NCBI GenBank assembly: GCA_013214355.1
Contig: JABSSL010000004.1
Span: 1-64,000 of the forward strand
DNA: 64,000 bases
Reading direction: 5' to 3'
Origin: Saprospiraceae bacterium
Lineage (GTDB): Bacteria; Bacteroidota; Bacteroidia; Chitinophagales; Saprospiraceae
Shown: in pieces, positions 8,303 through 16,802 of the stretch
How positions within the stretch are numbered: position 1 is the stretch's first letter
How the letters are laid out: the number at the start of each line of letters is the position of its first letter
Notes under the pieces: model-generated
Told to the model about the DNA's origin: nothing
Databases searched by the model: none
The model's input: only the letters and a program-made list of their open reading frames with translations
Made by a program: the position numbers and the translations under genes

Positions 8303-8490
8303 AGAAATGAGAGTACTTCTTTTGGGTTAACGAATATGCCGAAAATGCGGTTGATTCACCTACCAGAATTGAATTGGAATTGTCGCCTATTTCAGAATTT
8401 TAAAAATTTTGTAACCGATTCTCAACTGACCTGGTCTAATGGCCGTGAATTCACATTTCGAAACTATTATTAATCATTAAAATCAACGAA

Positions 8491-9585
8491 ATGAAATTCT
8501 CTATTCAATGGATGGGAATCAGCCTTGCGCTGTGCATGAGCCTAGTAGTATCAGGACAAAATTCTATTACATTCTTCGAAACTCCAAGTGGAAGACAGCT
8601 TGATACAAAAGCTTTTGATGAACAAATCGAAGCGGCGATGGAAGCTGCTGCAGTCCCCGGACTCTCCATTGCCATTATCAACGATAATGAAATCGTATAC
8701 CAAGGCGCCTTTGGCGTAACCAACTTAGAAACAGAAACTGAAGTAGAGCATGAAACTGTGTTTGAAGCGGCATCCCTGTCCAAGCCTATATTCGCCTACT
8801 TCGTAATGAAAATGGCTGAGAAAGGAATCATCGATTTGGACGAGCCGCTCCATACTTATCTTCCATACCCTTATGTGAAAGACAATGATAAGCGAGTACA
8901 GGACATTACTGCTCGGATGGTGCTAAGTCACAGCACGGGATTCCCAAACTGGGCCAATGGTAAGCTGGTAGAGTTGAAATACACACCAGGGAATGGCTTT
9001 TCCTATTCCGGCGAAGCTTATCAATACCTCGCCGCGGTGATTGGCCAGCTGAATGAAGTGGGATGGAAGGAAAAGCTAAATGAAATCTTTTTGGAGGAGG
9101 TAGCGAAACCTTTGGGCTTATCGCAGACTTCATTTGCATGGAATGAGGCATTCGCCGAGCACAAGGCTTTTGGGCATAAAGGCGGCAAGCCAACGGACAA
9201 TACAACAGGTGGATGGAACGGGAAGACCTTTGGAGCGGGTTACAGTTTGCATTCTAACGCCAAAGACTACGCCAAGTTTCTAGTGGCTATGCTCCAAGAA
9301 CAAGGCCTTTCTGAAAACTCCTTTCAACTCATGAAGGCCGAGCAAAATCCGATTCCAGAGGGCCATGAGCTGCGAGGAATTGGCCAAACAGGCTGGGGAC
9401 TCGGCTTTGCGCGCCGCCCCACCGAGAACGGCATGCGCTATCTCCACACCGGGAATAACCATGACTTCCAATCCTTTTGCAGCTTCAATCCAGATAATGG
9501 CTTTGGCATTGTCTTCTTTGTCAATGGCGATAAGGCAGAAGACTTCTTGAATGAGCTCGGTCCAATCCTGGACTATAAAATGTAA
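8491..9585 (+). CDS. Secreted beta-lactamase-fold serine hydrolase
   Basis: Serine hydrolase of the class C beta-lactamase/DD-peptidase superfamily (Pfam Beta-lactamase). Signal peptide at residues 1-22 (ending VVSGQ). The catalytic SxxK is S95-L-S-K98 in EAASLSKP; the second motif is around FSYSGEAYQYL, where the usual YxN is YSG, and the third is HTG in LHTGNNHDF. Length 364 fits single-domain members. Substrate unknown: relatives include esterases, D-amino-peptidases and muropeptide enzymes, so antibiotic resistance should not be assumed. Divergent from the double-HTH AraC regulator. A strong terminator follows. Confidence 0.88.
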   Translation: MKFSIQWMGISLALCMSLVVSGQNSITFFETPSGRQLDTKAFDEQIEAAMEAAAVPGLSIAIINDNEIVYQGAFGVTNLETETEVEHETVFEAASLSKPIFAYFVMKMAEKGIIDLDEPLHTYLPYPYVKDNDKRVQDITARMVLSHSTGFPNWANGKLVELKYTPGNGFSYSGEAYQYLAAVIGQLNEVGWKEKLNEIFLEEVAKPLGLSQTSFAWNEAFAEHKAFGHKGGKPTDNTTGGWNGKTFGAGYSLHSNAKDYAKFLVAMLQEQGLSENSFQLMKAEQNPIPEGHELRGIGQTGWGLGFARRPTENGMRYLHTGNNHDFQSFCSFNPDNGFGIVFFVNGDKAEDFLNELGPILDYKM

Positions 9586-9590
9586 AACCC

Positions 9591-9636
9591 AATGGCCCCG
9601 ATTTGATTCACATTTCCAAAAAGGGGCCATTTATTT
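9591..9636 (+). terminator. Intrinsic terminator
   Basis: AATGGCCCC (9591-9599) and GGGGCCATT (9623-9631) form a perfect 9-bp stem over a 23-nt loop, followed by TATTTTAT. It begins 5 bp after the hydrolase stop. Confidence 0.75.
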
Positions 9637-9651
9637 TATCCAGAAATAGTT

Positions 9652-9990
9652 ATGACACACCTTGAAGATATTGTATTCGGAATTGCTTTTTCAAGCACGC
9701 TGATCTTTGTTACGTACTTCATTACTAAATATAATTACCTCCTGAAGAAGGCTTTGCTGGATCGTGGCGAGTATGAGCGCTTTGCCAAACGTAAGATTCG
9801 GTTCCTAGAGTTGGGCTGTCTGATGGTTGGCCTTGGGTTTGGGCTGGGCTTCTCTTCTTTCTTCTACCTCGGTGAAGGACAATGGACGGAGCTGGCAGAA
9901 TTAATGAGCTATGTCTTCCCTTTGATTTTCGGAGGAACAGGACTTTTAGCGGCTTATTTTATTCGGCGCAAGTTCGAAGGAAATGCCTAA
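9652..9990 (+). CDS. Small membrane protein (DUF6249-like)
   Basis: A 112-residue protein with three predicted membrane segments: residues ~7-24, ~53-72 (LMVGLGFGLGFSSFFYL) and ~84-103. A charged loop (KKALLDRGEYERFAKRKIRF) separates the first two. The plan matches small Bacteroidota membrane proteins of the DUF6249 type that accompany ECF sigma factors. Its end overlaps the start of the sigma gene by 8 bp, so it is translationally coupled to it; a role in membrane signalling to the sigma factor is inference. Confidence 0.65.
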   Translation: MTHLEDIVFGIAFSSTLIFVTYFITKYNYLLKKALLDRGEYERFAKRKIRFLELGCLMVGLGFGLGFSSFFYLGEGQWTELAELMSYVFPLIFGGTGLLAAYFIRRKFEGNA

Positions 9991-10555
9991 ACCGTCAGAT
10001 CAGGACTTACTGCAGCGAATTCGGGATGGGGACAAGCGGGCCTTCCGGGAATTAGTGGAGCGTTACAAGAACGTGTCCTTTACATTGGCTTGCTCTATTG
10101 TGAAAGATGAGCAGCGGGCAGAGGACGTCTTGCAGGATGCTTTTGTAAAGGTTTTTAAACACCTGAAATCCTTTAGAGAGGGAGCTAAATTTTCTACCTG
10201 GCTGTACCGCATCGTAGTCAATGCTGCTTATACGGCTATCGAAAAGGAGCAGCGGCATCGGGCCCGACAAGAGGAAGCACCAGCCGAATTCATGCCGATC
10301 GAAGAGGAAGCGATTTTTAGTAAACTTCAACAACATGAGCGAAAAAAACTGATCCAGGAAGTTTTCAAAAAGATGAAGGAAGAGGAGGCATTATTACTGC
10401 GACTATACTATTTGGCAGAGCTAAGTGTCAATGAAATCCAGGAAACCACAGGATTTGGCGCTTCCAAAATTAAGGTGGGCTTACACCGAGCCAGAAAAAG
10501 TATGTTGGTCCATTTACGACGAGAAATGGGTGACGAACTAAAACAGTTGATATGA
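9983..10555 (+). CDS. ECF sigma factor (RpoE-like)
   Basis: RNA polymerase sigma-70 factor of the extracytoplasmic function type, 190 residues. Region 2: RELVERYKNVSFTLACSIVK and AEDVLQDAFVKVFKHLKSF, then FSTWLYRIVVNAAYTAI. Region 4: EALLLRLYYLAELSVNEIQE followed by the recognition helix SKIKVGLHRARKSML. Both DNA-binding regions are intact. It sits between a small membrane protein (8-bp overlap) and a putative anti-sigma protein (ATGA overlap), a compact three-gene operon. Confidence 0.94.
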   Translation: MPKPSDQDLLQRIRDGDKRAFRELVERYKNVSFTLACSIVKDEQRAEDVLQDAFVKVFKHLKSFREGAKFSTWLYRIVVNAAYTAIEKEQRHRARQEEAPAEFMPIEEEAIFSKLQQHERKKLIQEVFKKMKEEEALLLRLYYLAELSVNEIQETTGFGASKIKVGLHRARKSMLVHLRREMGDELKQLI

Positions 10556-10902
10556 AAGAAGAGAACATCAAGAAACTAGTCCAAGAGAGCGAATTGGAAC
10601 CTAGCGAAGATTTTTTGGCGAATTTGATGGTTGCAGTAGAACAGCAGCCGGAGCAAGGACGGGATTTTCGATGGATCTTCATTTTGGCCTTGTTTGCGTT
10701 CTTGGCTTTGGCCGGATGTGTACTGGCCTTAATTCGGAGACTCATCGAGCAGGGAGAGCTTAGAGGTGTGCCTATTGATCTTTCGCCTATAGCTATGCGA
10801 GTCGGATTCATTGTTCTTGTCCTAATTATCGGCCATAAACTGTTATTGTTGGGACAGAAGATTCAAGCTATTCGTCCGCTGACCACATTTAGTCAGGACT
10901 AA
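10552..10902 (+). CDS. Putative anti-sigma membrane protein
   Basis: A 116-residue protein: a charged N-terminal ~40 residues (KKLVQESELEPSEDFLANLM) followed by two membrane segments (about 43-62 and 82-103). The start ATG overlaps the sigma factor's TGA (ATGA). Short proteins with a cytoplasmic N-terminus and membrane helices directly after an ECF sigma gene are usually anti-sigma factors in Bacteroidota. There is no ZAS zinc motif, so the assignment rests on position and topology. A weak hairpin (10909-10925, AACCA/TGGTT) with TTCT follows. Confidence 0.55.
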   Translation: MKEENIKKLVQESELEPSEDFLANLMVAVEQQPEQGRDFRWIFILALFAFLALAGCVLALIRRLIEQGELRGVPIDLSPIAMRVGFIVLVLIIGHKLLLLGQKIQAIRPLTTFSQD

Positions 10903-11049
10903 TGTTCGAACCATTCAATTTGGTTTTCTGCCTAACACTAGTCGAATTCCCTCCGCTCTCCATCGAACGGTCTTGTCTTTGGGAACTAATCTGTAGATTA
11001 TGGCCTTACAATCATACGCTACATTCTTGAACCCGATAATCAAGCAGTT

Positions 11050-11883
11050 TTGAAACTATACGATCAGAAGCACATTCAGGATTTTTACAATGTCTACGCT
11101 GAACAAGAGACCCAACGCTGGGAGAAGTCGAGTATTGAAAAGGTTAAGTTAGCGGTTCATCGGCATCACTTGCGGAATAACTTGGAACATGGAGATAGAA
11201 TCTTGGAATTGGGAGCAGGTACAGGCATGTTTACCCAAACGCTAGTGGAATATAGTGAAGATGTGATTGTCACGGACTTATCGCCGGTCCAATTGGAACT
11301 CAACCAACAGCGCGCGCAAAGCGATAAATACTATCATAAGGTTAAAGAATGGAGGATAGCAGATATTTGTGATCTCTCAGACTGGGCAGATAATACCTTC
11401 GATAAGATTGTGTGTTACGGCGGACCGCTCAGTTATGTGTTTGATGAAAAGATTACTGCATTAAATGAAATGAAGCGGGTGCTAAAACCAGGAGGCATTC
11501 TACTTTTTAGTGTAATGAATCTTTGGGGAACAGTACATGAGTACCTGTTCAAGATCATGATGGTCACAACACCGGAAGACAACGAAAAGGTGTTAAAAAC
11601 TGGAAATTTACACCCTTCTTCTTATACCCCTTCGGATCACCATTGCCATATGTTTCGCGTACAGGAATTACGGGAGGATCTTCAGCAAGTCGGCTTCGAG
11701 GTAAAGGTACTATCCGCCTCCAATTGTCTATCGGCAGCCAGAGCGCTGGAGTTGGAGGACTTGATGAAGAACAAGGCAGAATGGAATTACTTCTTAGAAA
11801 TGGAGATCCGAGCCTGTCAATCTGAAGGCATGCTAGAATCTGGCACTCATTTAATTGCCGTCGTACAGAAGCCCTTAATCTAG
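11050..11883 (+). CDS. Class I SAM-dependent methyltransferase
   Basis: Rossmann-fold methyltransferase, 277 residues. SAM motif I is RILELGAGTGMFT (about 50-62), the acidic motif II is VIVTDLSPVQLEL, and the later motif FDKIVCYGGPLSYV and LKPGGILLFSVMNLWG follow in order. The start is a TTG; an in-frame stop lies ~75 bp upstream and the next in-frame ATG is inside motif I, so TTG is the only sensible start. Substrate unknown. It stands alone between the sigma operon and the YHYH genes. AGGGCT/AGCCCT (11882-11902) after the stop is a weak hairpin. Confidence 0.85.
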   Translation: MKLYDQKHIQDFYNVYAEQETQRWEKSSIEKVKLAVHRHHLRNNLEHGDRILELGAGTGMFTQTLVEYSEDVIVTDLSPVQLELNQQRAQSDKYYHKVKEWRIADICDLSDWADNTFDKIVCYGGPLSYVFDEKITALNEMKRVLKPGGILLFSVMNLWGTVHEYLFKIMMVTTPEDNEKVLKTGNLHPSSYTPSDHHCHMFRVQELREDLQQVGFEVKVLSASNCLSAARALELEDLMKNKAEWNYFLEMEIRACQSEGMLESGTHLIAVVQKPLI

Positions 11884-12069
11884 GGCTACTATTGGGAGCC
11901 CTGTTCTGATTGGAGGGCGCAGTTTTTCCATCTCCGATAATTTTTTTTGGTCTTACCGCAAGTTTTTAGTCCGAAGGGACATCTAAGGAACAAATTCATT
12001 TAGAAAAGCACATTTTGGAACTCACCTTTCTCTACCGAGAGTGCCAAAACGGCAAACAAAAATTTGAAA

Positions 12070-13029
12070 ATGTTCCGAATCAACATCCAATCGCTATTTT
12101 CTCTGTTTGTTCTACTACTTAGTTTCACGCTCTTTTCCGCCTGCCAAAAGGACGATGATGAAGGGATGGGAGGAAATGTAATGCCTTCAGAAGATTGTAC
12201 TAATGTGGCTAGTACTTTCACCATTAATCTAGATCCCAATGAATGTAATGTGGATATCGAAGCCGTCTTGGGGATTAATAGCCAGTATATGGAGATGGTG
12301 AATGGTACCACTCGATCAATTACGATTAACGGCATCGCGAATCACAATGTGGGGACCTTTCCAAGAATGGGTAATCCCAATACCATAGGCGAGGCTGTTC
12401 AAAGCTTCAGTACGACTACAGAACCTTCTATTGCTAATGATGTGACCAATGGCCAGGGATATGACGTAGCTGTTCTATTTAGTGGTGTTGCCGTGGATCC
12501 CTACACAGCAGAATTCTTTCGTACTTCCGCAGGAGGAGTCAATCGAGATTGGAATATTACCACCTTAACCACGGCAGTAAATTTAGGACTAGACTGTAAT
12601 AATGCCCACGTACAACCTACCGGTAAATATCATTATCACGGTACCCCAAGTGCCTTCGTAGCTGAGCTGGGGGCGAGTGCAACTGCAATGACGAAGGTAG
12701 GCTATGCAGGAGATGGTTTTCCAGTGTATTATAAATATGCCTATACCAGTGATGGTGCCAGTATTGTAGCCTTAGAAAGTGGTTATCAATTAAAGGAGGG
12801 AAACCGGCCAGGGAATGGTAGCACGGCTCCAGATGGCTGTTACGATGGTACCTATTTCCAGGATTATGAATACGTAGCCGGCCTGTCCGAATTGGATGAG
12901 TGCAACGGTAGATTTGGGAAAACTCCAGAGGCACCTAATGGCGAATACTATTACCTGATTACCGATAATTTTCCTTCGGTTCCGTTATGCTTCTCCGGGA
13001 CGCCCGATCCTAGTTTCAACAAGAGATAG
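12070..13029 (+). CDS. YHYH-domain lipoprotein (copy 1)
   Basis: Secreted lipoprotein with the YHYH domain (Pfam PF14240). The signal ends in the lipobox LFSAC (Cys ~20), so it should be membrane anchored. The domain shows RDWNITTL, LDCNNAHVQPTGKYHYHGTP (the name-giving YHYH), KVGYAGDGFPVYYKY and LDECNGRFGKTPE. Two Cys pairs and many His/Asp suggest metal binding, which is inference. I chose ATG 12070 over the TTG six bases upstream. A second copy follows directly on the same strand; the two share long identical stretches across the domain. Function of the family is unknown. Confidence 0.85.
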   Translation: MFRINIQSLFSLFVLLLSFTLFSACQKDDDEGMGGNVMPSEDCTNVASTFTINLDPNECNVDIEAVLGINSQYMEMVNGTTRSITINGIANHNVGTFPRMGNPNTIGEAVQSFSTTTEPSIANDVTNGQGYDVAVLFSGVAVDPYTAEFFRTSAGGVNRDWNITTLTTAVNLGLDCNNAHVQPTGKYHYHGTPSAFVAELGASATAMTKVGYAGDGFPVYYKYAYTSDGASIVALESGYQLKEGNRPGNGSTAPDGCYDGTYFQDYEYVAGLSELDECNGRFGKTPEAPNGEYYYLITDNFPSVPLCFSGTPDPSFNKR

Positions 13030-13068
13030 ATGATCCCCAGAACCTTAATGCAGACAAAAAATCGAACT

Positions 13069-14076
13069 ATGAAATTCATTTTATATGGAGCTATAATCCC
13101 ATCGCTGGCAGCGCTAAGTATCATCGGAGTGAAGCGGGGGATAGCGCTTAACAAAGCTGCTAAAATCAATACCGAAATCTCGGAAAATACACCTGATGAT
13201 ACCTTCCTGATCCATCTAGATCCAAGTACTTGCGCGGTGGATATTGAAGCCAAACTTGGGGTGTCAAGCGTGTATAAGGAAGTGATTAATGAAAGAAAGA
13301 AAGTCAGGAAAATAGAGATCAATGGGGTCGCCTCTCACGATGTAGGAGGCTTCCCGTCCAGAGGAAACCCCAATACCATCAAAGAGGTACAGCAATCTTT
13401 CTCCATTCCTTTAGAACCAACTATGGCTAAGCGGAAGACCCCCGGGAAAGGGTATGATACCGGCGTTTTGTTTAGCGGTGTCTCTATGGATCCCTTTACG
13501 GCGGAGTACTTCATCGGGCCTACGGGGGCAATGAATCGGGATTGGAACATCACCACTTTGACTAGTACTGTGGACTTGGGCTTGGACTGCAATAATGCCC
13601 ATGTACAGCCTTCCGGCAAATATCATTACCACGGCACTCCCTCAGCCTATCTGGATGATTTAGGCACTGATGGCACACAGATGGTCAAGGTTGGTTATGC
13701 GGCAGATGGCTTTCCGGTTTATTACAAATATGGCTATGATGAATCCGGCCAACTAATCGTCCACGAGAGTGGCTATCAACTCAAAGCAGGGGAGCGACCC
13801 GGTAATGGTAAAACGGCTCCGAATGGCCCTTACAACGGCCGTTATTTCAATGACTACGAATACGTAAACGGTGTCTCAGCGCTAGATGAATGCAATGGCC
13901 GATGGGGGAAAACACCAGAGAGCGAAAATGAGTACTACTATGTAATTACGGATAATTTTCCATCCGTACCCCTTTGCTTTAGCGGAACGCCTTCCAAGGA
14001 TTTTCAAAAAATGCGCGGGGGTGGACCGGGGGGTAGGCCACCAAGAGGGCATCGACCTCCACCTCGCCGTCATTAA
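13069..14076 (+). CDS. YHYH-domain protein (copy 2)
   Basis: Second YHYH-domain protein, a clear paralogue of the gene before it: same order of RDWNITTL, LDCNNAHVQPSGKYHYHGTP, FPVYYKYGYDE, LDECNGRWGKTPE and NFPSVPLCFSGTP. I start it at ATG 13069, which gives an N-terminal membrane or signal segment (FILYGAIIPSLAALSIIGV); the frame is open back to 13030, right at the previous stop. It differs from copy 1 in having no lipobox and in a C-terminal Gly/Pro/Arg tail (GGGPGGRPPRGHRPPP). A strong 20-bp hairpin follows at 14084. Confidence 0.83.
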   Translation: MKFILYGAIIPSLAALSIIGVKRGIALNKAAKINTEISENTPDDTFLIHLDPSTCAVDIEAKLGVSSVYKEVINERKKVRKIEINGVASHDVGGFPSRGNPNTIKEVQQSFSIPLEPTMAKRKTPGKGYDTGVLFSGVSMDPFTAEYFIGPTGAMNRDWNITTLTSTVDLGLDCNNAHVQPSGKYHYHGTPSAYLDDLGTDGTQMVKVGYAADGFPVYYKYGYDESGQLIVHESGYQLKAGERPGNGKTAPNGPYNGRYFNDYEYVNGVSALDECNGRWGKTPESENEYYYVITDNFPSVPLCFSGTPSKDFQKMRGGGPGGRPPRGHRPPPRRH

Positions 14077-14083
14077 TCTAACC

Positions 14084-14133
14084 GCTGTTTGCCACTTCCG
14101 AAGTCTCAGAGACCTTCGGAAGTGGTAAACAGC
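14084..14133. repeat. 20-bp palindrome (CTTCCG-type hairpin)
   Basis: Arms 14084-14103 and 14114-14133 pair over 20 bp with a single G-T wobble and a 10-nt loop; the core is CCACTTCCGAAG / CTTCGGAAGTGG. No T run follows, so it is not a standard terminator on the + strand. It shares the CTTCCG/CGGAAG core with hairpins at 30521 and 53084. Confidence 0.75.
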
Positions 14134-14148
14134 CAAAAAACTCAAGCA

Positions 14149-14766
14149 ATGATCCAGTACCTAAAAATATCACTTGTTCTGATTACTTCTTTTGCCTTCG
14201 CAGGACAAGTCGCTGCTCATGATCCCAGCCAGATCACCTATCACTTCAAAAAAGATGGTATCCTGCAGATCCATTTGACGCCCAAAGGGGCCGTAGATCT
14301 ACTAACGACGATACTCCCGGAATTAGAGCTTCAAGCCGTTATCAATCCAAATGAATACTATGACACCTTCACCGCCTATTTCAATGAAACCATTGATCTA
14401 AGAGTAGGAGAGGAGTCTCTTGGTTTTTCTTTTCTGAGTGCTGACCTGGCGGGACATGATGCGGATATGAGCTTTCAAGTGGATGGATATAGGGGTGACT
14501 ACACTGGCTATGAGTTGGAATTAGGCAGTTTCACGGAAGTCTATCGTCGGGTGAGCAATCTAGTGAAAATAGAGTTACCCCATTCGAATCAATTTTGCCA
14601 ACTGGGACAAAAGGAACAAGCATGTGCTTATATATCCCCCGCAGTCGATAGTGGATCGCCTCCGAACCCTACCATGAAAACTACACTTTCCAATAACTCT
14701 TTGGGATGGGTTGCGGGGGCATCCTTTTTGGCCGTCCTATTATTCCTCTATGTAAAACCCAATTAA
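14149..14766 (+). CDS. Secreted protein with C-terminal membrane anchor
   Basis: Unrecognised family. Start at ATG 14149 gives a signal peptide (IQYLKISLVLITSFAFAGQ, cleavage near VAAHD). The mature domain (~150 residues) is beta-rich, with HDPSQITYHFKKDGILQIHL, an aromatic-rich stretch (NEYYDTFTAYFNETIDL) and two later Cys (NQFCQLGQKEQACAY). The end is a membrane helix (GWVAGASFLAVLLFLYV), so the domain is held on the cell surface or in the periplasm. It lies 72 bp after YHYH copy 2, separated by the large hairpin, and may work with the YHYH proteins; that is inference from position. Confidence 0.55.
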   Translation: MIQYLKISLVLITSFAFAGQVAAHDPSQITYHFKKDGILQIHLTPKGAVDLLTTILPELELQAVINPNEYYDTFTAYFNETIDLRVGEESLGFSFLSADLAGHDADMSFQVDGYRGDYTGYELELGSFTEVYRRVSNLVKIELPHSNQFCQLGQKEQACAYISPAVDSGSPPNPTMKTTLSNNSLGWVAGASFLAVLLFLYVKPN

Positions 14767-14797
14767 AATCCTAAAACAAACCTCAAGATTAGCACAC

Positions 14798-14886
14798 CCC
14801 GGTGGCACCCCCCCTCCGTTGTTGCGTGTTCTCACCAACAACGTGCCCCCTCTAAGGCGTTTGTGTGGGTGTTTTCCACCCACACA
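14798..14886. repeat. Double hairpin of the GGTG-loop-CACC family
   Basis: Two adjacent palindromes. The first, 14817-14843, pairs CGTTGTTG with CAACAACG plus GTG/CAC, with one bulged C and loop TTCT. The second, 14862-14886, pairs TGTGTGGGTG with CACCCACACA around loop TTTTC. C-rich tracts and AAGGCG lie between. The same apex (GGTG-TTTTC-CACC) recurs at 17449 and, with loop TTTT, at 62446. Confidence 0.65.
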
Positions 14887-15031
14887 TATCCTGGCTTACA
14901 AATATTTTTCAAAAATATTTCCTCACTCCGGTCCTATTTTGCTTGGGCCATTCGATACTAGGGTGTAAATTGATTTTTAAACCCAGGGACTCTCCTAATA
15001 ATCGTAATGAGACCCATAAAAAACAAAAGAC

Positions 15032-15373
15032 ATGAGTGAGTTTATGATGATCTTCCGTCACACCCCAAATTTTGAGCAACAACCCACCCCGGAAGAAATC
15101 CAGGAAAGCATTAAGCAATGGCAAGATTGGATCGGAGGAATTGCCGCACAAGGAAAGTTTGTAAGCACGAATCGATTGGGCTACGAAGGAAAAACTTTGC
15201 AACCTAACAAGGTGGTGACCGATGGCCCCTATGCCGAGATCAAGGAAATCATTGGCGGCAATATTATTGTAAAAGCCAATTCACTAGACGAGGCGCTACA
15301 GATGGCTGAGGGATGTCCAGTGTTGCAGTACGGAGGAAACGTAGAGGTCCGAAACATCATGCCACTGAATTAG
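15032..15373 (+). CDS. DGPF/YCII-related protein
   Basis: A 113-residue cytoplasmic protein of the YCII/DGPF family. The opening MSEFMMIFRHTPNF, the segment VVTDGPYAEIKEIIGGNIIV (holding the DGPxxE motif) and the ending EVRNIMPLN are typical. Such genes sit next to ECF42-type sigma factors, and here the next gene downstream (160 bp) is exactly such a sigma factor. In that group the DGPF protein is thought to be the regulated target or partner; its reaction is not established. Confidence 0.88.
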   Translation: MSEFMMIFRHTPNFEQQPTPEEIQESIKQWQDWIGGIAAQGKFVSTNRLGYEGKTLQPNKVVTDGPYAEIKEIIGGNIIVKANSLDEALQMAEGCPVLQYGGNVEVRNIMPLN

Positions 15374-15381
15374 TGTAGTGA

Positions 15382-15514
15382 GATGGGTTTCAGGATTTTT
15401 CTAGCGTTCAGATAAGCATTGGATAAAAGCTAGCCCTACATTTTTCTGTTATTACAAAGGGGATAGCAAATCATTTCTTTTCTATTAAACCTCGGAAAGC
15501 CTCTGAAACCCATC
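15382..15514. other. 12-bp inverted repeat in the YCII-sigma spacer
   Basis: GATGGGTTTCAG (15382-15393) is the exact reverse complement of CTGAAACCCATC (15503-15514). The arms bracket 109 bp and nearly fill the 160-bp spacer between the DGPF gene and the sigma factor start. They could form a long leader structure or be two half-sites for a regulator. Inside is TACATTTT near 15437, a possible weak -7 element. Confidence 0.4.
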
Positions 15515-15533
15515 GCCTGTAAAATATAAGCGC

Positions 15534-16769
15534 GTGCAGAACTCTGATCTCATTCCTAATTTATTCCGTCAGGAAAGTAGCAAAATGATCGCTGTCTTGA
15601 CCAAAGCTTTTGGCTTGACGTACGTCGAATGGGCGGAAGACATTGTGGCGGATACCTTCCTAGCGGCTAGTGAGAGTTGGAAAGAAAAAGGGACCCCCGA
15701 AAATCCAACAGCTTGGTTGTATAGTGTGGCCAAGAATAAAACCAGGGATTACCTACGCCGTCATCAGCATTTCTCACAAAAAATCGTTCCCAATCTACAA
15801 TTGGGAGGAGAGAAAAGCGAAGAAATAGAGTTGGATTGGTCGAACGACAATATTACGGATAGCCAGCTCCGGATGATGTTTGCCATTTGCCACCCGGATA
15901 TACCAGAAGAGGCGCAGATTGGATTAGCGCTACGGGTGCTCTGTGGTTTTGGCATTGATGAAATTGCTACCGCTTTCCTTACGAGTAAGTCGGTGATCAA
16001 CAAGAGGCTCTATCGAGCTAAGGAAAAACTAAGGAAACAAGGCATTACTTTGGAACTCCCCAAGCCTGCGGCCTTGGAGCAGCGCCTGGCTAATGTGCTA
16101 CACATATTATACTTAGTCTTTAACGAAGGCTACTATTCTCAGCTGGAGGAAAACCAATTGCGGAAAGATCTATGCTTTGAGGCCATGCGCCTCAATCATC
16201 TCCTGTTGCAATATCCACCCACCCATCAGCCCCCAGTCAATGCCTTGCTATCTTTGATGTGTTTTCACGCCTCCCGCTTCGAGGCGAGGATCGCAGCAGA
16301 TGGAAGTACTGTTTTATACGATGAGCAGGACCGAACACTTTGGGATGATGCGCTCATTGCTAAAGGGAATCATTTTCTGATTCAAAGTGCCACCGGTGAA
16401 GTGGTGACCAAGTATCATTTGGAGGCCTCCATTGCCTACTGGCATTCTACTAAGCAGCAGTTGGATAATAAATGGGAGCAGATCTTACAACTCTACAACA
16501 AGCTGTTACAAATAGAATATTCACCTATTGCTGCCCTAAACAGAACCTTCGCACTTGCCATGGCCCGAGGGTATGAGGTAGGCATAAAAGAAGCGGAGAA
16601 GTTAGGTCTTGAAGATAGTTATACTTATCACATTCTATTGGGTAAGTTGTATACGCCCATATCTACAGAACAGGCGAGGGAGCATTTTATACAAGCAAGG
16701 GAAAAAGCAAGATCAGAGATCGAAAAAAAGATGGCGGCCCGATACATGGGGGACCTGATGGATGGATAA
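15534..16769 (+). CDS. ECF42-like sigma factor with TPR-like tail
   Basis: Sigma-70 factor of 411 residues, twice the usual ECF length. Sigma region 2 is near the start (FGLTYVEWAEDIVADTFLAA, PTAWLYSVAKNKTRDYLRRH); region 4 is at ~130-180 (IGLALRVLCGFGIDEIATAF, SKSVINKRLYRAKEKLRKQG). The rest (DUF6596 plus TPR-like helices, e.g. RTFALAMARGYEVGIKEAEK) matches the ECF42 group, where the C-terminal part is needed for activity and replaces an anti-sigma factor. The start is GTG. Association with the DGPF/YCII gene just upstream supports the call. Confidence 0.9.
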   Translation: MQNSDLIPNLFRQESSKMIAVLTKAFGLTYVEWAEDIVADTFLAASESWKEKGTPENPTAWLYSVAKNKTRDYLRRHQHFSQKIVPNLQLGGEKSEEIELDWSNDNITDSQLRMMFAICHPDIPEEAQIGLALRVLCGFGIDEIATAFLTSKSVINKRLYRAKEKLRKQGITLELPKPAALEQRLANVLHILYLVFNEGYYSQLEENQLRKDLCFEAMRLNHLLLQYPPTHQPPVNALLSLMCFHASRFEARIAADGSTVLYDEQDRTLWDDALIAKGNHFLIQSATGEVVTKYHLEASIAYWHSTKQQLDNKWEQILQLYNKLLQIEYSPIAALNRTFALAMARGYEVGIKEAEKLGLEDSYTYHILLGKLYTPISTEQAREHFIQAREKARSEIEKKMAARYMGDLMDG

Positions 16770-16802
16770 AAGCGGCAATTTTGTTAATTTAATCGCAAAA
16801 AA

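Noticed and set aside
10903-11049. Possible tRNA-like or promoter signal upstream of the TTG-start methyltransferase
   Set aside because: No cloverleaf or consistent -33/-7 pair could be traced by eye.
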